From positions 8,179,084 through 8,243,083 of the forward strand of contig JADCRB010000001.1 in assembly GCA_021464245.1 (NCBI GenBank): a DNA stretch of 64,000 bases. Reading direction: 5' to 3'. Below the pieces are notes generated by a model. The model saw only the letters and a program-made list of their open reading frames with translations. It was not told the origin of the DNA and searched no databases. Shown here one piece after another: positions 48,881-61,105 of this stretch. Made by a program: the position numbers and the translations under genes. Position 1 is the stretch's first letter; every line of letters begins with the position of its first letter. Source of the DNA: Carallia brachiata. Lineage: Eukaryota > Streptophyta > Magnoliopsida > Malpighiales > Rhizophoraceae.

Positions 48881-50793
48881 CTGTGCAGTAGCATATTGGC
48901 GGTTCTCTCTCGTTTTCTCTGTGAATTTTCTTGCACTTTCTCGCTCATTCTCGCTAGCCAAACAGACTTGTTTTGAATTAGAATTGATGAGTACTGGGTG
49001 AAGAAATGCCGAAAATCTTTGGCCGGTGGAAAGGAAAGAGAGATTTTTCAGGTGCATGATTGCGAACCGTATTTACTTTTATCCTGATCTCTCCTGATAT
49101 AGTTTGGTAACAAGAATGGTTTGACAGCAGTGATTCATAAGGTGTTTGAGCCAGGAGATTTCAACTCGGGAGATATAGAATTTTGCTGCTGATTTCTGAA
49201 GATTGGCCTTGTTTCATTGGGACTTCCAAGGTAAAGCATCTGAGCGTCATGGTATTGGAGTCTTACATGACTGCAAATCGAAACTATTTTGACTGTTTTG
49301 TGGATTTCACGGCATGTTCTCTCAAAAGAGTCTTGTTATCTTCTGTGTTTTTTGTTCTGCAGCGGCTTTAGAAGGAATCTGGACTGTGTTTTTGCAGAAT
49401 ACAGGACGCAATTATCTCCGAGAATGGTCAGTTTTCAGATGTACACGGGAGAGTCGAGAAATTAAGGCTTGAAAATGTCAGAAATCCAGTGGAAAATCTG
49501 ATATAGTTCGCATATGAGATCGTCTGAGCACTGAAAAGTAGCAAAGCTTGTTGCAATTGGATTGAAATTCGAATAATAAAAGGTGCACAATGTTTACAAT
49601 CAAAATAATCTCTCTTTGTTTTCATTCTTCTTCTTCTTCTTCTTCTCATTTTGCTCCTCCTCTTCCTCACTGCACATAAGCATAAGACTGTTTACTCCCG
49701 TATTACATCTAAGAAAATACTAATTTTTGTGTGTTTTTTATTCTGAAAAATTACAGATTCTGATAAGAAATCGGCTTCTCTGGTTCTGAATTACATTACA
49801 GATTGCCCTACAAGTCAAGAGCGTTGAAGAATTGAAATTTCAGGTAAGGTTTGATTTTTTTTTTTTTCTTGAAGAGACCTTATTTTGCCATTTTTCCTCT
49901 CTGTTTCAGTTCTTCGCCTCCCTTTCGCTTCTCTTATCTTCAGATTTTTTTTCATTTCTTTGTTGTTCTGTCGGAGCAAAAGACCATTCGTATCTATTAT
50001 TTTCTTCGTTCAATGTGTTAATTACCCAAGTCTGCTGATTTACGGCTTGCTTTGTCCCTGAAATTTTCTGCATTCGATCGGACATTCAGTTTCAGTGGAT
50101 GATTTCCCCCTCATTCTCTGCTATCCAAGACAGAAGAATTGATTGATGCTGCGGTTGGACGAATGGAGGTTCACAGAGTGTTCATTCAAACCAATGTTTT
50201 CTCGTTTGTTCTTCTTCTTTGGAATTATACTCACAAAAAAACAAGTGTGAGCGCCGTTTGGAGAAATTTTCTGGGTTAACTCTGTTTTTTAGTGTGGCAA
50301 ATACCTTAAAAATCTCGGAAATTTTGTGGATCCATTGCCTGCTGGATCGAATTCCAATTTTATTGTGCCCTCTTATTATCGTTGATCGTCCCGGGTGTTG
50401 AAGATTCCCATCTGACGGACTCGAATTTCCTGTCTTTTTTCTCTCCAAAAAAAGCTGGGCCGCCTGATTCGCATCTGCTCCCTTGCTCCCCCTCTTTTTG
50501 AAATATGTTCTTTTTCCTTTTTCTTTTTCTTTTGTTCTCCAACGTCCTTGTTGTCGAATGATCTATATCTACTGATCTGTTGTCTCTCTCTCTTGTACCT
50601 AACGCGTGCTTAGAGTGCTTTCGTTTGAATTATGTAGAAATTGCAGAGAAGCCGCTTTAATTTTTGGAAGTTAGCTTTTTAGCTAAACAGAAAAAAAGAT
50701 ACCGCTAACCAGCCTGTTCTTGCTTTTTCGGTTTTTTGGTTTAAATAAATTTTGACTTTTTCTTGGTGGGATGGGACCTGCATGCAGGTGGAG
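48880..50793 (+). promoter_or_regulatory. Probable 5' leader of the DUF1639 gene, with leader introns
   Basis: A pyrimidine-rich stretch at 48895-48950 (TCTCTCTCGTTTTCTCTG) looks like a transcript start region. Downstream are donor-like sites (TTCAG|GTGCATG near 49050, TTTCAG|GTAAGG near 49843) and an acceptor TGCATGCAG| at about 50787, six bases before the chosen start codon. A short upstream frame of 17 codons (49007-49060, MPKIFGRWKGKRDFSGA) lies in it. Exact exon boundaries cannot be fixed without transcripts. Confidence 0.4.
49625..49646. repeat. TTC microsatellite
   Basis: About six to seven TTC units followed by a C/T-rich stretch in the leader region of the DUF1639 gene. Confidence 0.8.
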
Positions 50794-53700
50794 ATGGAAA
50801 AGGACTCTCATGAGAGAGGCAATAATAATAGTAGTAATAGTGGTAGCACTAGCAACGCCCGTGGAGGGGATGGCTTGCTAAGGAGCAGCTCAGAGACAAT
50901 CACTAGGCAAGCCACCACCACGACCACGTCCGATTTTGTCTTGCAGTGGGGCAGCCGGAAGCGCCTAAGGTGCATGAAGGTTCAAGCCAAAGACGACTCG
51001 ACCGCCGCCCCCGTCAACCGGACCACAGTTCGGGTGGACCGCCGGGTTGTGAGAGCCGACAAAGAGATGTCTAATCAGCCAAATACGATTAGTAACACGA
51101 CTCATGGTGACGGATATCTTAATCTCCGCCAGCGTCCTTCCTCGCCTCCTCTTCATCCACCGTCACATCAGCGTCTTCTCAGGTACCAGATTTATGTTTT
51201 GATTTGCTTCAAATTTTCTTAAATGGTACATATAACGAGTTAAATGATCTTTGCTTTCGGCGATTGTTTTCTAATATTTTTTTCCCTGAGAAAAGTGATA
51301 GTTTAGTGGTGGTTTTGGCTTATGTGAGGTGGTTAGATTTGAAGCTCAAAAGACAACAAAAAAAGGTGGTTAGATTTGGTTGGTTTGAGCCCGCTGGCGT
51401 GGGGTCGTGGTTTTAGTTCGGAATTTGGATTAGATCTGATGCGGTGAATTATTGCATGCGTTCAAAGGGGTAACTATTGCTTAGGTTTTTTCTTTTTTTT
51501 CTTTTTTTTTTTCATTTTCGGCTATGTGATGGATGAGATGGAGGTTTTATTCTAAAGTTTCACTAAAAGATATAAAAAATAATTATAAAATAATTATAAG
51601 AATGATTTTAATTCTTAAAAAATAATTAAAAATTATTTTTTAAAAAATAAATTTAAATATATTTAATGTTATTTTAAATATATTTAGTATTACTTTAAAT
51701 CTTAATTTTAAAAATTTTTTTTTACCATTTATAGCTACTTTATAATTATGTCCTATATTCTTTTAATTTTTCTCTTTATTCTGAGTTGAAAGGGGAGGGA
51801 ATGGAGAGATTTGGCCAACTTCTAATTTGGGTAATTTCACATTTCTGGGACAACCTTCGCCGTCAAACCTTTGCTACTAATTGAGTTGCTTTATGGTGAT
51901 TTTTACGGTTCACAAAGTGTTTATACTCTTCAATTGGTATTTGCAACTTCTGCTTTTGGTGAGCGTTTCACCTTTCGGCTTGGAATTCACCAACTCTGGG
52001 AAATTTCTATTTTATTATATTTAACCATATATAATCTTTGATGATATACACCACTTTTCTTTGGAGAATATTCTTATTTGTTTAGAAATTTGTGGTGGGC
52101 ATTGACACCAAAGTAAATCAGTCATAGATGGGGCCATTGACACCTTTCTCCTCCTTGGGGATAGACAAAGTTTAGAAATTTGTTATTCTAGTGACCTTTG
52201 ACTGATTTATTTTGGATGAGTTTATGGTTTAGGAAAATTATTATGCAACATTGATTTCCGCAAATGCATCTGATATGCATTTCCTGGTATTATTTTTGGA
52301 TTTATTTGACTGTGTTTTAGTTGCGGGGGATTGGAGAGTGGGGACGAGTTTGTACAAATAGGATATAATTTAATTAGTATTAAAAATGTCTTTAAATTTG
52401 AAGATATAATTTCTCGGGTAGAGTTAATTGAAAAAGAAAATTGCGGAATTTTAAACTTTGTGATTCTTTTTAAATATTTCTGAACATTTAAGGCTACTAA
52501 CTAGTAACAAGTTTTTGACTTGTCCATGCTGGCTCTCGTCTTTTCTCGATCGCCACACAGGGCCATCGCCGGCCTAACCCACAATTCCGACCCTTCTTCG
52601 ACGGCGAGGTCTAGTTGGAAACTTGAGAATGACAAATCTTTTTCCACGTGTCCCTCATAATCCCGCTTCACACGGAACCTATTATCCACCGTCTGATTGT
52701 ATAAATTGGATGGGAAATATGGTCCACTTTATCCCCAAATGACATCACGCACATAAAATTGCAAGGACCCAAATCCAACGGCCCCAAAACCTGCTGAATG
52801 AACCAGGTATGCATTTTGGATTGAAACGGCAAAATTCAATTAGAATCTCCGATTCTGCACTCCGCTTTTCTCTCAAATTAAATATCTTCACTTTTTTCCA
52901 CGAAAGAAGGCGAGAAATTAAATTCTCTCCCCTCCATAATCAAAAGCCAAACACGTAGACCGACCAAAAAAAACAAAAAAAAAAACCCACAGAAGCACAA
53001 AACTCCTTCATACGCAAAGTCCGTCGAGATTTTAGCCATTCTTTGTAATCCAACCGATCTAGATCGATACCCAAAGGGTAATGTCGTAATTTGGTCAATT
53101 ACCCACTTTAAAAAACACTTTATGTTAATTTTTTAATTTTTCATTTATGTAGGGAAATTTAGATGTGTGCTATGCTGTAATTATTGCTTGTGATGATATG
53201 TTGTATTTGGTGTGTTGGGGTCATGTTTGATAGGAATTCCGAGAATTCAAGTGCCATGAGAGGGCAGAGCAACGGTGGTGTGAGAGGGATAAGTTCCCCG
53301 GACAAGGCTGCGTACGATAAACGAGGAGGCACTAATAACCACCACAACAACGGCCACCATAACCCTGATAATAATAACAAATCGGGGGCATCTTCGGAGA
53401 CGGCTCATGATGCCAAGAAAGGAGGGTCGTCCTCCGGGAGCGGAGAGGCCGCCCACCACCACCACCACCACCACCACCACCACTGCCGCAAGCACCACCG
53501 GTATGGCCACCGAAGTTTATGATTGCTTTAACCAACAAAGAGAAAGAGGAGGACTTCTTTGCTTTTAAGGGGTCTAAGCTGCCCCAGAGACCAAAGAAGA
53601 GAGCCAAATTCATTCAACGGACCCTCAATGTAAGCCCTCTTTCTCTCTCTCTCTCCCTCTAACCTTTCAATTTGATCCAAATTTTCAAGCGTTTAATAAG

Positions 53701-55245
53701 TTGTATGACTGGTTTCGTAGATCAAAATTAAACCAATTTAAGGTCAGACATCCTCGAAAACCTTTCTTAAATAATAATAGATTAATAAATAAAATTTGAA
53801 AAAAATGATCAAACCGGTCTCGGGGTAACAATATTTTAGAGCCAAGCTGTAATAGCGGCCGTAAATGTTGGGTTCTGCTGGCTGAGCTCGGTTATAGAGG
53901 CAAAATTTTCAATCCGAAGAAAATGATCTGATAATAATAAATTTATAAGATTTAATAATAATAATTATATTTTACGTAATAAAAAATAAAATAATAAAAA
54001 TTTTATTATTTAAGTTAAAAATTTACTTAGAATTGAATATGTGTTATATTAGAAATACTTTTCAGAGGCAAAACAAAAAAAAGAAAAACAATCGGTTCCT
54101 AACTTTTCTACTTGTTGGTTAGACCACAGTTTTCTACTTCTCTTTACAGGCTTGAGAATTGGGAAATTCGGCCCGCTTCTTGGCCGTCTATTTTTTCTTT
54201 GCTTTTCTCTCTTAAACAAAAAATATTTTTTGAGCCACAAATTCCGAATGTACTACTAACTAAACTAGTCGTGGAAGTCTACCCTCTACTTCTGTGTGGA
54301 GTGAATTTGTCCCGTCCCACGGCATGCAGGAATTTTTGTGAAGGGATTTTGTTAGCCATAATTATGTTTTTAATTGTTTTTTGTATAATTATTATACATG
54401 ATATGTATTAATTAATTATCAAACGATAAAATCAAACATATTATTAATTTATTATTAAAAAACATTAATTTGTTAATTTTTAATTAATAATCACAAATTT
54501 TATTTTTTTTATTTTTTTTTTAGAACTTAAACAATTTTGAGTTGGAGTAGCTCAAAAGCGTTCCACAAAAAATATACTATTTGGCGGAGCGATGCGCCAG
54601 CGGGAGCTTGTCGGTTACCCTTTCCTCAGACGGCGTGCCGTGCTCCTTTATTTTTTTAATTTTTTTGGTCGTACTCATAATTCTGTCTTGTGTTTAATAT
54701 AATGGACCATAAAAAAATGTTGGGTGTTATGGACCGCCACCTACAGCGCAAAAATGCATATCAATGCTAATTGATTTGTTTGGTTTTGCGCATCTGGCGC
54801 GTTGCGAGTATTAATTGCGTCTAGTGGCACATCATGTATTGTCCTTTTTGCTGATAAATAAATATTTATATAAATGAATCTTCTTTTATGATTGGATATT
54901 TTGCATATAACAAAGAGAAATTGAATCTTTTTGTTTTTGCTTGCTGCTCTGCATAAATTGTAATTTTTCTGAATCTGTTGCATGTCTGCTAGCTTGTGAG
55001 TCCTGGAGCATGGCTGTGCGATCTGACGCTAGAGCGGTATGAAGTTAGAGAGAAGAAGATCTCTAAGAAGGTTAGGTGCCTTTAATGAGTCTTTTGCCTT
55101 AACGAATTAATGTCGTCGTTCATGTTCCTCTACATAGTTCCGTTTATTTGCACTGACTTAAAATATTTATTATCTTTTTCATTTGGTGCGGCAGAGACCC
55201 AGAGGGTTGAAGGCAATGGGCAAAATGGAGTCCGACTCTGATTAG
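50794..55245 (+). CDS. DUF1639 family protein, 4 exons, one-base frameshift at a (CCA)n tract
   Basis: Exons: 50794-51182, 53234-53629, 54993-55070, 55195-55245. The N-terminal part is low-complexity (Asn/Ser/Gly-rich) with the conserved FVLQWGSRKRLRCMKVQ and TTVRVDRRVVRADKEM blocks and LNLRQRPSSP. Exon 2 has RNSENSSAMRGQSNGG, then a Ser/Gly stretch, a CCA repeat, and the DUF1639 core FMIALTNKEKEEDFFAFKGS, LPQRPKKRAKFIQRTLN, LVSPGAWLCDLTLERYEV and KKISKKRPRGLKAMG. The function of the family is unknown; the basic core suggests a nuclear protein (inference). Between SGSGEAA and the core the frame must shift: one C is missing from the CCC at 53452-53454. As read, the repeat codes for poly-His and the frame ends in RSL; with one more C it codes for poly-Pro and runs through to the stop, giving 304 aa. 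Intron 1 is about 2 kb. Confidence 0.85.
52500..53020 (+). promoter_or_regulatory. Promoter-like island inside DUF1639 intron 1
   Basis: Within the long first intron lies a GC-richer island with CCACGTGTCC (a G-box), TGTATAAATTGG (TATA-like) about 50 bases later, and a C/T-rich leader-like stretch. It may be an alternative promoter for a shorter transcript or an inserted piece of another gene's promoter. The call rests on motifs only. Confidence 0.25.
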
Positions 55246-55539
55246 TCGAAACAACATAATTTCTTAGCAAAAACTAATCAGAAGATTGTGCAATGGATTA
55301 AGATGACGATGATAATGTTGTTCATGACAACTATTCTTTGCAAGCTGTTGGTTTTTGTAAATGATGATTAATTTGGGACACTTTTGTCAGTGTTGTTCCT
55401 AGAACTAGAATCATGCCCTTTCATTCGCAATAACAAATGAAAGGATCAGATTGCTGCCATGCAGCAAGAGGTAGGCAGGAAATGTTGAGCCTATTCCACA
55501 TGGTTTCGGTCTTTAGATTAATCGCTTTAGGTTCACATC

Positions 55540-56074
55540 ATTTCAATTAAGTTATTTTTTATTCATTTTACATTTAGGTTACTCGAGTTTAGGTTGACTA
55601 ATGGGTTAGTTACGTTATTGTTTTTAGTGATGTGACATTTTTATAAAATATTTGAAAATTAAAAAATTTAAGAAAAAATTGTAAAAAAATTAAAATTAAA
55701 AAATTACAAATATAAAAAATTGAATTCAATAATTTTTTAAAAAATCTAAAAATTAAAAATAAAATCTATAAATTCATAAAAATTTGAAAATGTGAAGGAA
55801 AAAATTGTGGTTAAAATTTATAGTGAAAGTAGTAAAAATTTTGTTTTTAACATAAAATTTATGATTCAAATGTTAATTTTTTTTTAAATTTTCTTAAAAA
55901 CAGACAACTCATCCATTGGGTCATAAGGTAACCTGACTTAATCCTAAATTTTTTGGGTCACTCGGATTTAAGTCATTTTCAAGTTTGTGTACTTTTAAGT
56001 TGTATTGGATTATATTTTTCAAACGAGTTCAAGTTCGGAATGGTGCATCGGATTGAATTAAAAATTGACACCTA
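55540..56074. mobile_element. hAT-like MITE (copy 3)
   Basis: The right end is TTGACACCTA, the inverse of the TAGGTGTCAA terminus at 13690. Subterminal TTACTCGAGTTTAGG and GGGTCACTCGG-like motifs and an AT-rich core resemble copies 1 and 2. The left end is uncertain. Confidence 0.45.
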
Positions 56075-57940
56075 TAATTTAGCGGCATCCACTGTCGCAT
56101 GTACCTCGAAAGCGAAATTTAAGACACCTCGCAAAAATGAGTATTAGATACGAGAAGGTACCCCTATTAGAGACTAGTAGCTGGGTTAAAATCACATCTG
56201 ACTGACAAGAAAATACAGAAATAGAATGGAAAGGAAATATGTTTTTTTCCGTTTTATGATGAACGAAGTGTACAGAAATCACACATAAAATCCACACTTC
56301 ATTCAACTACAAGCCAATTCATACCCACCCGTGCACCACCAAACAGTGCCAAAAAAAAAAAAAAATAGTATATTACTCTCAGGTATTAATAGCGCCTATA
56401 AATCTACGCTTCATCTCAGTAACTTAGATCTAACGGCTCCTATAAAACTCATCAACAAAATCCCTAACTAGAAAAAAAAAAAAAAAAAAAGGTCTCACAA
56501 TTACTAATAAATATATAAATGTACCCGCCCAAACACGCAAACGACAGATGTGCAGTATTGGAGCGACTATCTTCAGATATGTAGCCAAAAAGGAGAGTCA
56601 CAGCCAGAAGGAAAGTGACGTACACCTTCGAGAAGGAAATTAATTCTGGAGTCTTTCGGTTTGAGCTTTGGAAAATCTTAAGAGAAAACAAGGGCAGCTC
56701 GGACAGAGAAACTTAAAATGGTCTCCACCGGTTCGTCTGCAAAAGGGAAGTCCGTTAGTAAGATTCTTTAAATACAATTAAAATAAGATTAAAATAATAT
56801 ATATTATTAAATAATTAAAATTTTTAAAAAATAAAATAAATAAATTATTAAATATTTTTAAATAAATTACATAATTATTTTACTGAGGTTTAAAATTACT
56901 ACAAATTACTACGTACCAACTATTGCCAATTGTAGGAGGACATATGTGCGATCATAAAAGAGACGCTCTTACTCGGAATGTTTATGAAAACTGAAATCCA
57001 ATTCAAAATTTTAATGATATTAAATTGAAAACTGAAAATTAACTGAAGTTTGGCTAATTAAAAATTTCGATTTAGTTTCGGTTAATCGTTCAGTTAATTG
57101 ATTTTAATGTAAAATTTAAAAATTTTAATTGAAATATAAAAAATATTTTTCATGTATTCGATTAAAAGAAAATTGTCATAAATTATAGTTCAAATGATAT
57201 TAATAGTATTTTAGTAAAAAGAGATGTTAGAGATTCGGATTGAAGAACCTCTCCAATTGTCACCCTTCCATATCTAAGAAATCTCCGAAAAAAGAAAAAG
57301 AAAGAAATTTATAATCATACTAAATAAATGATTATTTAAGATACAATAATACTTTATTAAAATTTATTTGTTATTAGTAATTGAATAATTAATATTTTTC
57401 AAATATTATTAAAATAAAAAATAAGAATATACATATAAAATAATATTAGATTTCGTTTCGATTAATTGTGGTTAAGTAAAACTAAAAACCGTAGCCTAAC
57501 AAAAAAAATTATTGACTTTGGTTCCGTTTCTTTCTCCCCTCAATACTCGTGCAAAGGAGATTGATGCCATACTATACCAATTATAAAGTTTGGTTCCATT
57601 AACAAAAATTTCAGTTTGATTTTGTTTATTAATGGAATTTTTTTGATTTTTATAGCACACCTAACATTTACAAAGCAATTTATGTAAGTTTCTTCTTAAA
57701 GGGACTCCTCCACTAAATCCATCCAATAATTTAGAATCCAAGCGCAAAGGGCTTTTAAGTTTGTTGTCTGATTTCAAGAAGCTTATTGCTCGCACCTCGA
57801 TTCTCATGCAAAGAGTGCATTTGTAGTAGAAAACTCAATTTCAAAGATTCCAAGATTGTTAGTGCAGCTTTCAGTATTGTCTGTTTTTAATTTTTTTTAT
57901 CCAGTTAAAGTGATAAAGCGAAATATGACTGTAGTGCTTG
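56075..57940. other. Repeat-rich spacer without a recognisable gene
   Basis: Only short frames without resemblance to known proteins; A-runs at 56351-56365 and 56471-56490, and AT-rich sequence. Confidence 0.45.
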
Positions 57941-57949
57941 TTTGTTTTG

Positions 57950-58260
57950 CAAGGGGAAGAGAAGTAAGGAAAGAAAATTATTATTATTATTATTTAATTT
58001 TTTTATATTTTTTATCATAACTTTTTATATTATTCTAAAAAATTTTATTTTCTTCGTCACTTTTTTTCGTACAAATTACTATTTATTTTTTCTTTTACTA
58101 TTCTTTTTTCTCTTAATTTTTTACATCACTTTAAATAATTTTATTTTTTTGATTACTTTTTCTCTCACAAATTATTATTCACTTTTTTTTCATCATATAT
58201 TTTTTATATCAATTTTCTCTATTATTTTAAATAATTTTATTTTCTCTTTACTGTATTGAC
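57950..58260. repeat. T-rich tandem repeat, about 95-100-bp period
   Basis: Units beginning AATAATTTTATTTT recur at about 58034, 58132 and 58230, each followed by a CACT..TTTTTC stretch and ACAAATTA(C/T)TATT. Copies are imperfect. An open frame of 105 codons across the array is a product of the repeat. Confidence 0.5.
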
Positions 58261-58473
58261 TAAAATTTAAAACTTATACCTATTGGGTTTTCAGTTACTA
58301 GTGTACGATAATTATGAGTTTGTTGAAATTAATCAACATCAATTTCTTGATATGTCTTAAAAAAAAATTAATTTCTTAATTATAAATTCCTTTATCTTAT
58401 TCTTATTTGTGTGTTGGAGTTACCAAGGACAAAATTTGGTCCCACGGGTTCCCCGTCTCTTTAATAAGTTTTT

Positions 58474-59545
58474 GGAATAAAGGTCAATTTGATCCACCAC
58501 GTTTTGTTTTATTTTAAATTTTACCCACAACGTTTTTTTTAGTTAAATTTAATCCATAACGTTACGTCCGTTAGTCTAATTTGGTCCTTCCATCCATAAC
58601 ACCGTTAACTCTACTGACGTGGCATGCCGGAGTTTGACACGTCAGCAATTTTTCCACGTCAGCATGCCACGTTAACATCTGTTACTGACGTGACATAGGT
58701 ATAAAGGCTAATTTGACCCACAATGTTTCAGCTTATTTTAAATTTCACCCATAACGTTATATCTTTTAGTCTAATTTGATCATTTTGTACATAACGTCGT
58801 TAACTCAGCAAATATGATGCGACGAAGTATGACACATTAATAATTTTCGTCTATATCAACATGTCACGTTTGCAGTAAAATTTTAAAATTTAAACCAAAT
58901 ATTTATACTGAAAATCACACTCTACAAATTCAAACAAAATAAAAAACTAAAATTCATAAATATATCCACTTGAATACTTTGTTTTTTAGCAAAAAAATAA
59001 ATTAATAAAATTTAACAAAAGTCATTGTTATCTTTATTTTTAAATTTTTTTTTCTGTTGTTGTTACTATTTCCTCGTCAAATTATTACCGCCGCCTCCAA
59101 CCACCATTAGCATTGTCAGTACGGAGCCATCTATTTGGAAAAAAATTAATAACGTGTCAAATTATGTTACGCTACATCAGCGAAGTTAACGACATTAGGT
59201 ACGAAAAAATCAAATTAGACTAAAAATATAACGTTATGGGCCAATTTTAACCATAAAAAAAACGTTATGGGTGAAATTTAAAATACGCTGAAACATTGTG
59301 GGTCAAATTAGCTTTTATACATATGCCACGTCAGTAACAGATGTTGACGTGGCATGCTGACGTGGAAAAATTGCTGACGTGTCAAACTCCGTCATGCCAC
59401 GTTAGCAGAGTTAACGGCGTTATGGACGGAAGGACCAAATTAGACTAACGGACGTAACGTTATGGACTAAATTTAACCAAAAAAAACGTTGTAGGTGAAA
59501 TTTAAAATAAAGTAAAACGTGGTGGGTCAAATTAACCTTTATTCC
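58474..59545. mobile_element. Large fold-back element, 1.07 kb, arms about 400 bp
   Basis: It starts GGAATAAAGGTCAATTTGA and ends with the inverse of nearly the same sequence. The arms (about 58474-58875 and 59145-59545) are highly similar over their whole length, and each contains two diverged tandem copies of a block with CCCA(C/T)AACGTT, TTAGTCTAATTTG and (A/G)TAACG.CGTTAACTC. They also carry several ACGT-core motifs such as CCACGTCAGC and GACGTGGCATG. No coding capacity and no clear target duplication were seen. It is a fold-back or Mutator-like MITE, and by arm similarity the youngest such element here. Confidence 0.8.
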
Positions 59546-59913
59546 TTAAAGTTTTATTTTCATTACTAGAGCTGCAGTTAATAGTATTATCACATATCTC
59601 TTTCAATATTAACCCGATTTCAAATCTCTATATTTGTATTCCTCCTCAACATTTAGAGCTGGGTAGCCACATGATGATACGATAGAAGATTAAGCGCAGC
59701 TTTAAATTTTAAACTTATTAATAATATAAATAGATTTGTGGAAGACTCGTTTCAGATACAATAATATTCTAATAATGACCTTTTCTTTAAAAAAAATTGA
59801 ATGAGGCCGTAAAATAGTAAAAACTAACCCCCAACCCTAAGGAACCAACGACTGTTATCTCCGTCATGTAATTTTTTAGTTGTTCAAAAAAAAAAAAAAA
59901 ATCTACTTTTGAA

Positions 59914-60810
59914 AAGAGCCTAAAGCACGAGGTAAAAAAACAAGTGCGTCCAAAGACGAGGAATTGCTATTGTGCACCCAGAGCTTCTTTCCAATCGTCG
60001 TCAATGTTCCTCTGTTGCTCACATGCGCTAGTGCTTCCTCGTGAAGCTTAGTACCCCTTAGTGGATCGTGTTCAGGCTCCTTATCCCGATTGTGGTGTGC
60101 GTGCGTCTCAGTCCTTTCATTTGTGTGTCTCTGTTTGAAGCCTCTCTGGTTCATGTGCCTGTATCTGGCTAGGCTCTACATCGGTCTTCTTCCCCACTTC
60201 GCCCCCTTCGCTCCATTGGGTGGGGAGGTAGGGTAGGGGGTTTCCCTTTTGTTTCGGGGTCGCCTATGTACAGGTTGGGTTGTTTTTATGGTTGTTTCAC
60301 GTGCCAGCCTTCTAGTTTGCTCCCGGTCATTGTCGATTTGGCTGGTCTCCACTTTCTCGGTCCTTTCGATCTTGGCAGTTGGGTTGCTTTAGGCACTTTT
60401 TCTTTGGCGCATTGGCGTTTTGGCTTTCTGTGGCCGTCTTGCCGCCGTTGGTCCTCTGGACTTCACCATCTCTCTGTTTGTCGGGGTTCTCACCGTCGTG
60501 TGTAAGGTGGAAGGCTTCATAGCTTCTAGCTTCTGAGTTCTCAGTTGGTTGGGCCTTGGGCCCATTCCCTTGGTCATGTGGGCTTGTTTCTCCCAAGACT
60601 TTGGGCTCAGGTATGGTTTTAGTCCTGAGCCTACGTGTCTACTGCAAGTTCTAGGTTTGGGTTGTGGTGGCTTATGCTATGTATATTAAGGTGGCCTACT
60701 TTTGCCTGTTACTGTATTTGCTGACGTGGGATCAAGTTGGGCTGACCTTGTTGTACATGACTATGTTTTTAGTTTAATGAACTCTTTTGCTTGCTGTTCA
60801 AAAAGGAAGT
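59914..60810 (+). mobile_element. LINE-like 5'-truncated retroelement with 12-bp target-site duplication
   Basis: It is flanked by TCTACTTTTGAA (59902-59913) and TCTATTTTTGAA (60811-60822), one mismatch. The 3' end reads TTTAGTTTAATGAACTC followed by a short T-rich stretch and TTCAAAAAGG, typical of plant LINE tails. The interior is GC-richer with broken frames. Immediately left of the element is the A-run of what looks like another such tail (59886-59900). Confidence 0.65.
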
Positions 60811-61029
60811 TCTATTTTTGAAGTTTTAGGTTTTAAAATTAGAAAAAGAGACATTGAGAGTATGACAATTATAAAATTGAAAATTATTATTTTTGTTATA
60901 CAGCTGACGACCTAATAAATGTTGAGATAATAAATTTAAGATTGGATTATTCTTCAAAATATCTTATAAAAGCTTTTTTGGAGGAGCAATTGCACCAATA
61001 TAAATGCCAAGAAAAATCAATAAAAATTC

Positions 61030-61105
61030 TAATTCTCTCTCCCTCTCTCTCTCTCTCTCACACCCACACACACACACACTCCCACACCCACACACACACA
61101 CACAA
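61030..61105. repeat. Compound CT/CA microsatellite
   Basis: A CT run followed directly by CA runs with CCCACA interruptions. Confidence 0.85.

Noticed and set aside
53247..53510. Minus-strand open frame rich in Val and Gly
   Set aside because: It is antisense of the low-complexity CCA/CAC repeat of DUF1639 exon 2.
57942..58259. A 105-codon Phe/Ile-rich open frame resembling a membrane protein
   Set aside because: It is a product of a T-rich tandem repeat.
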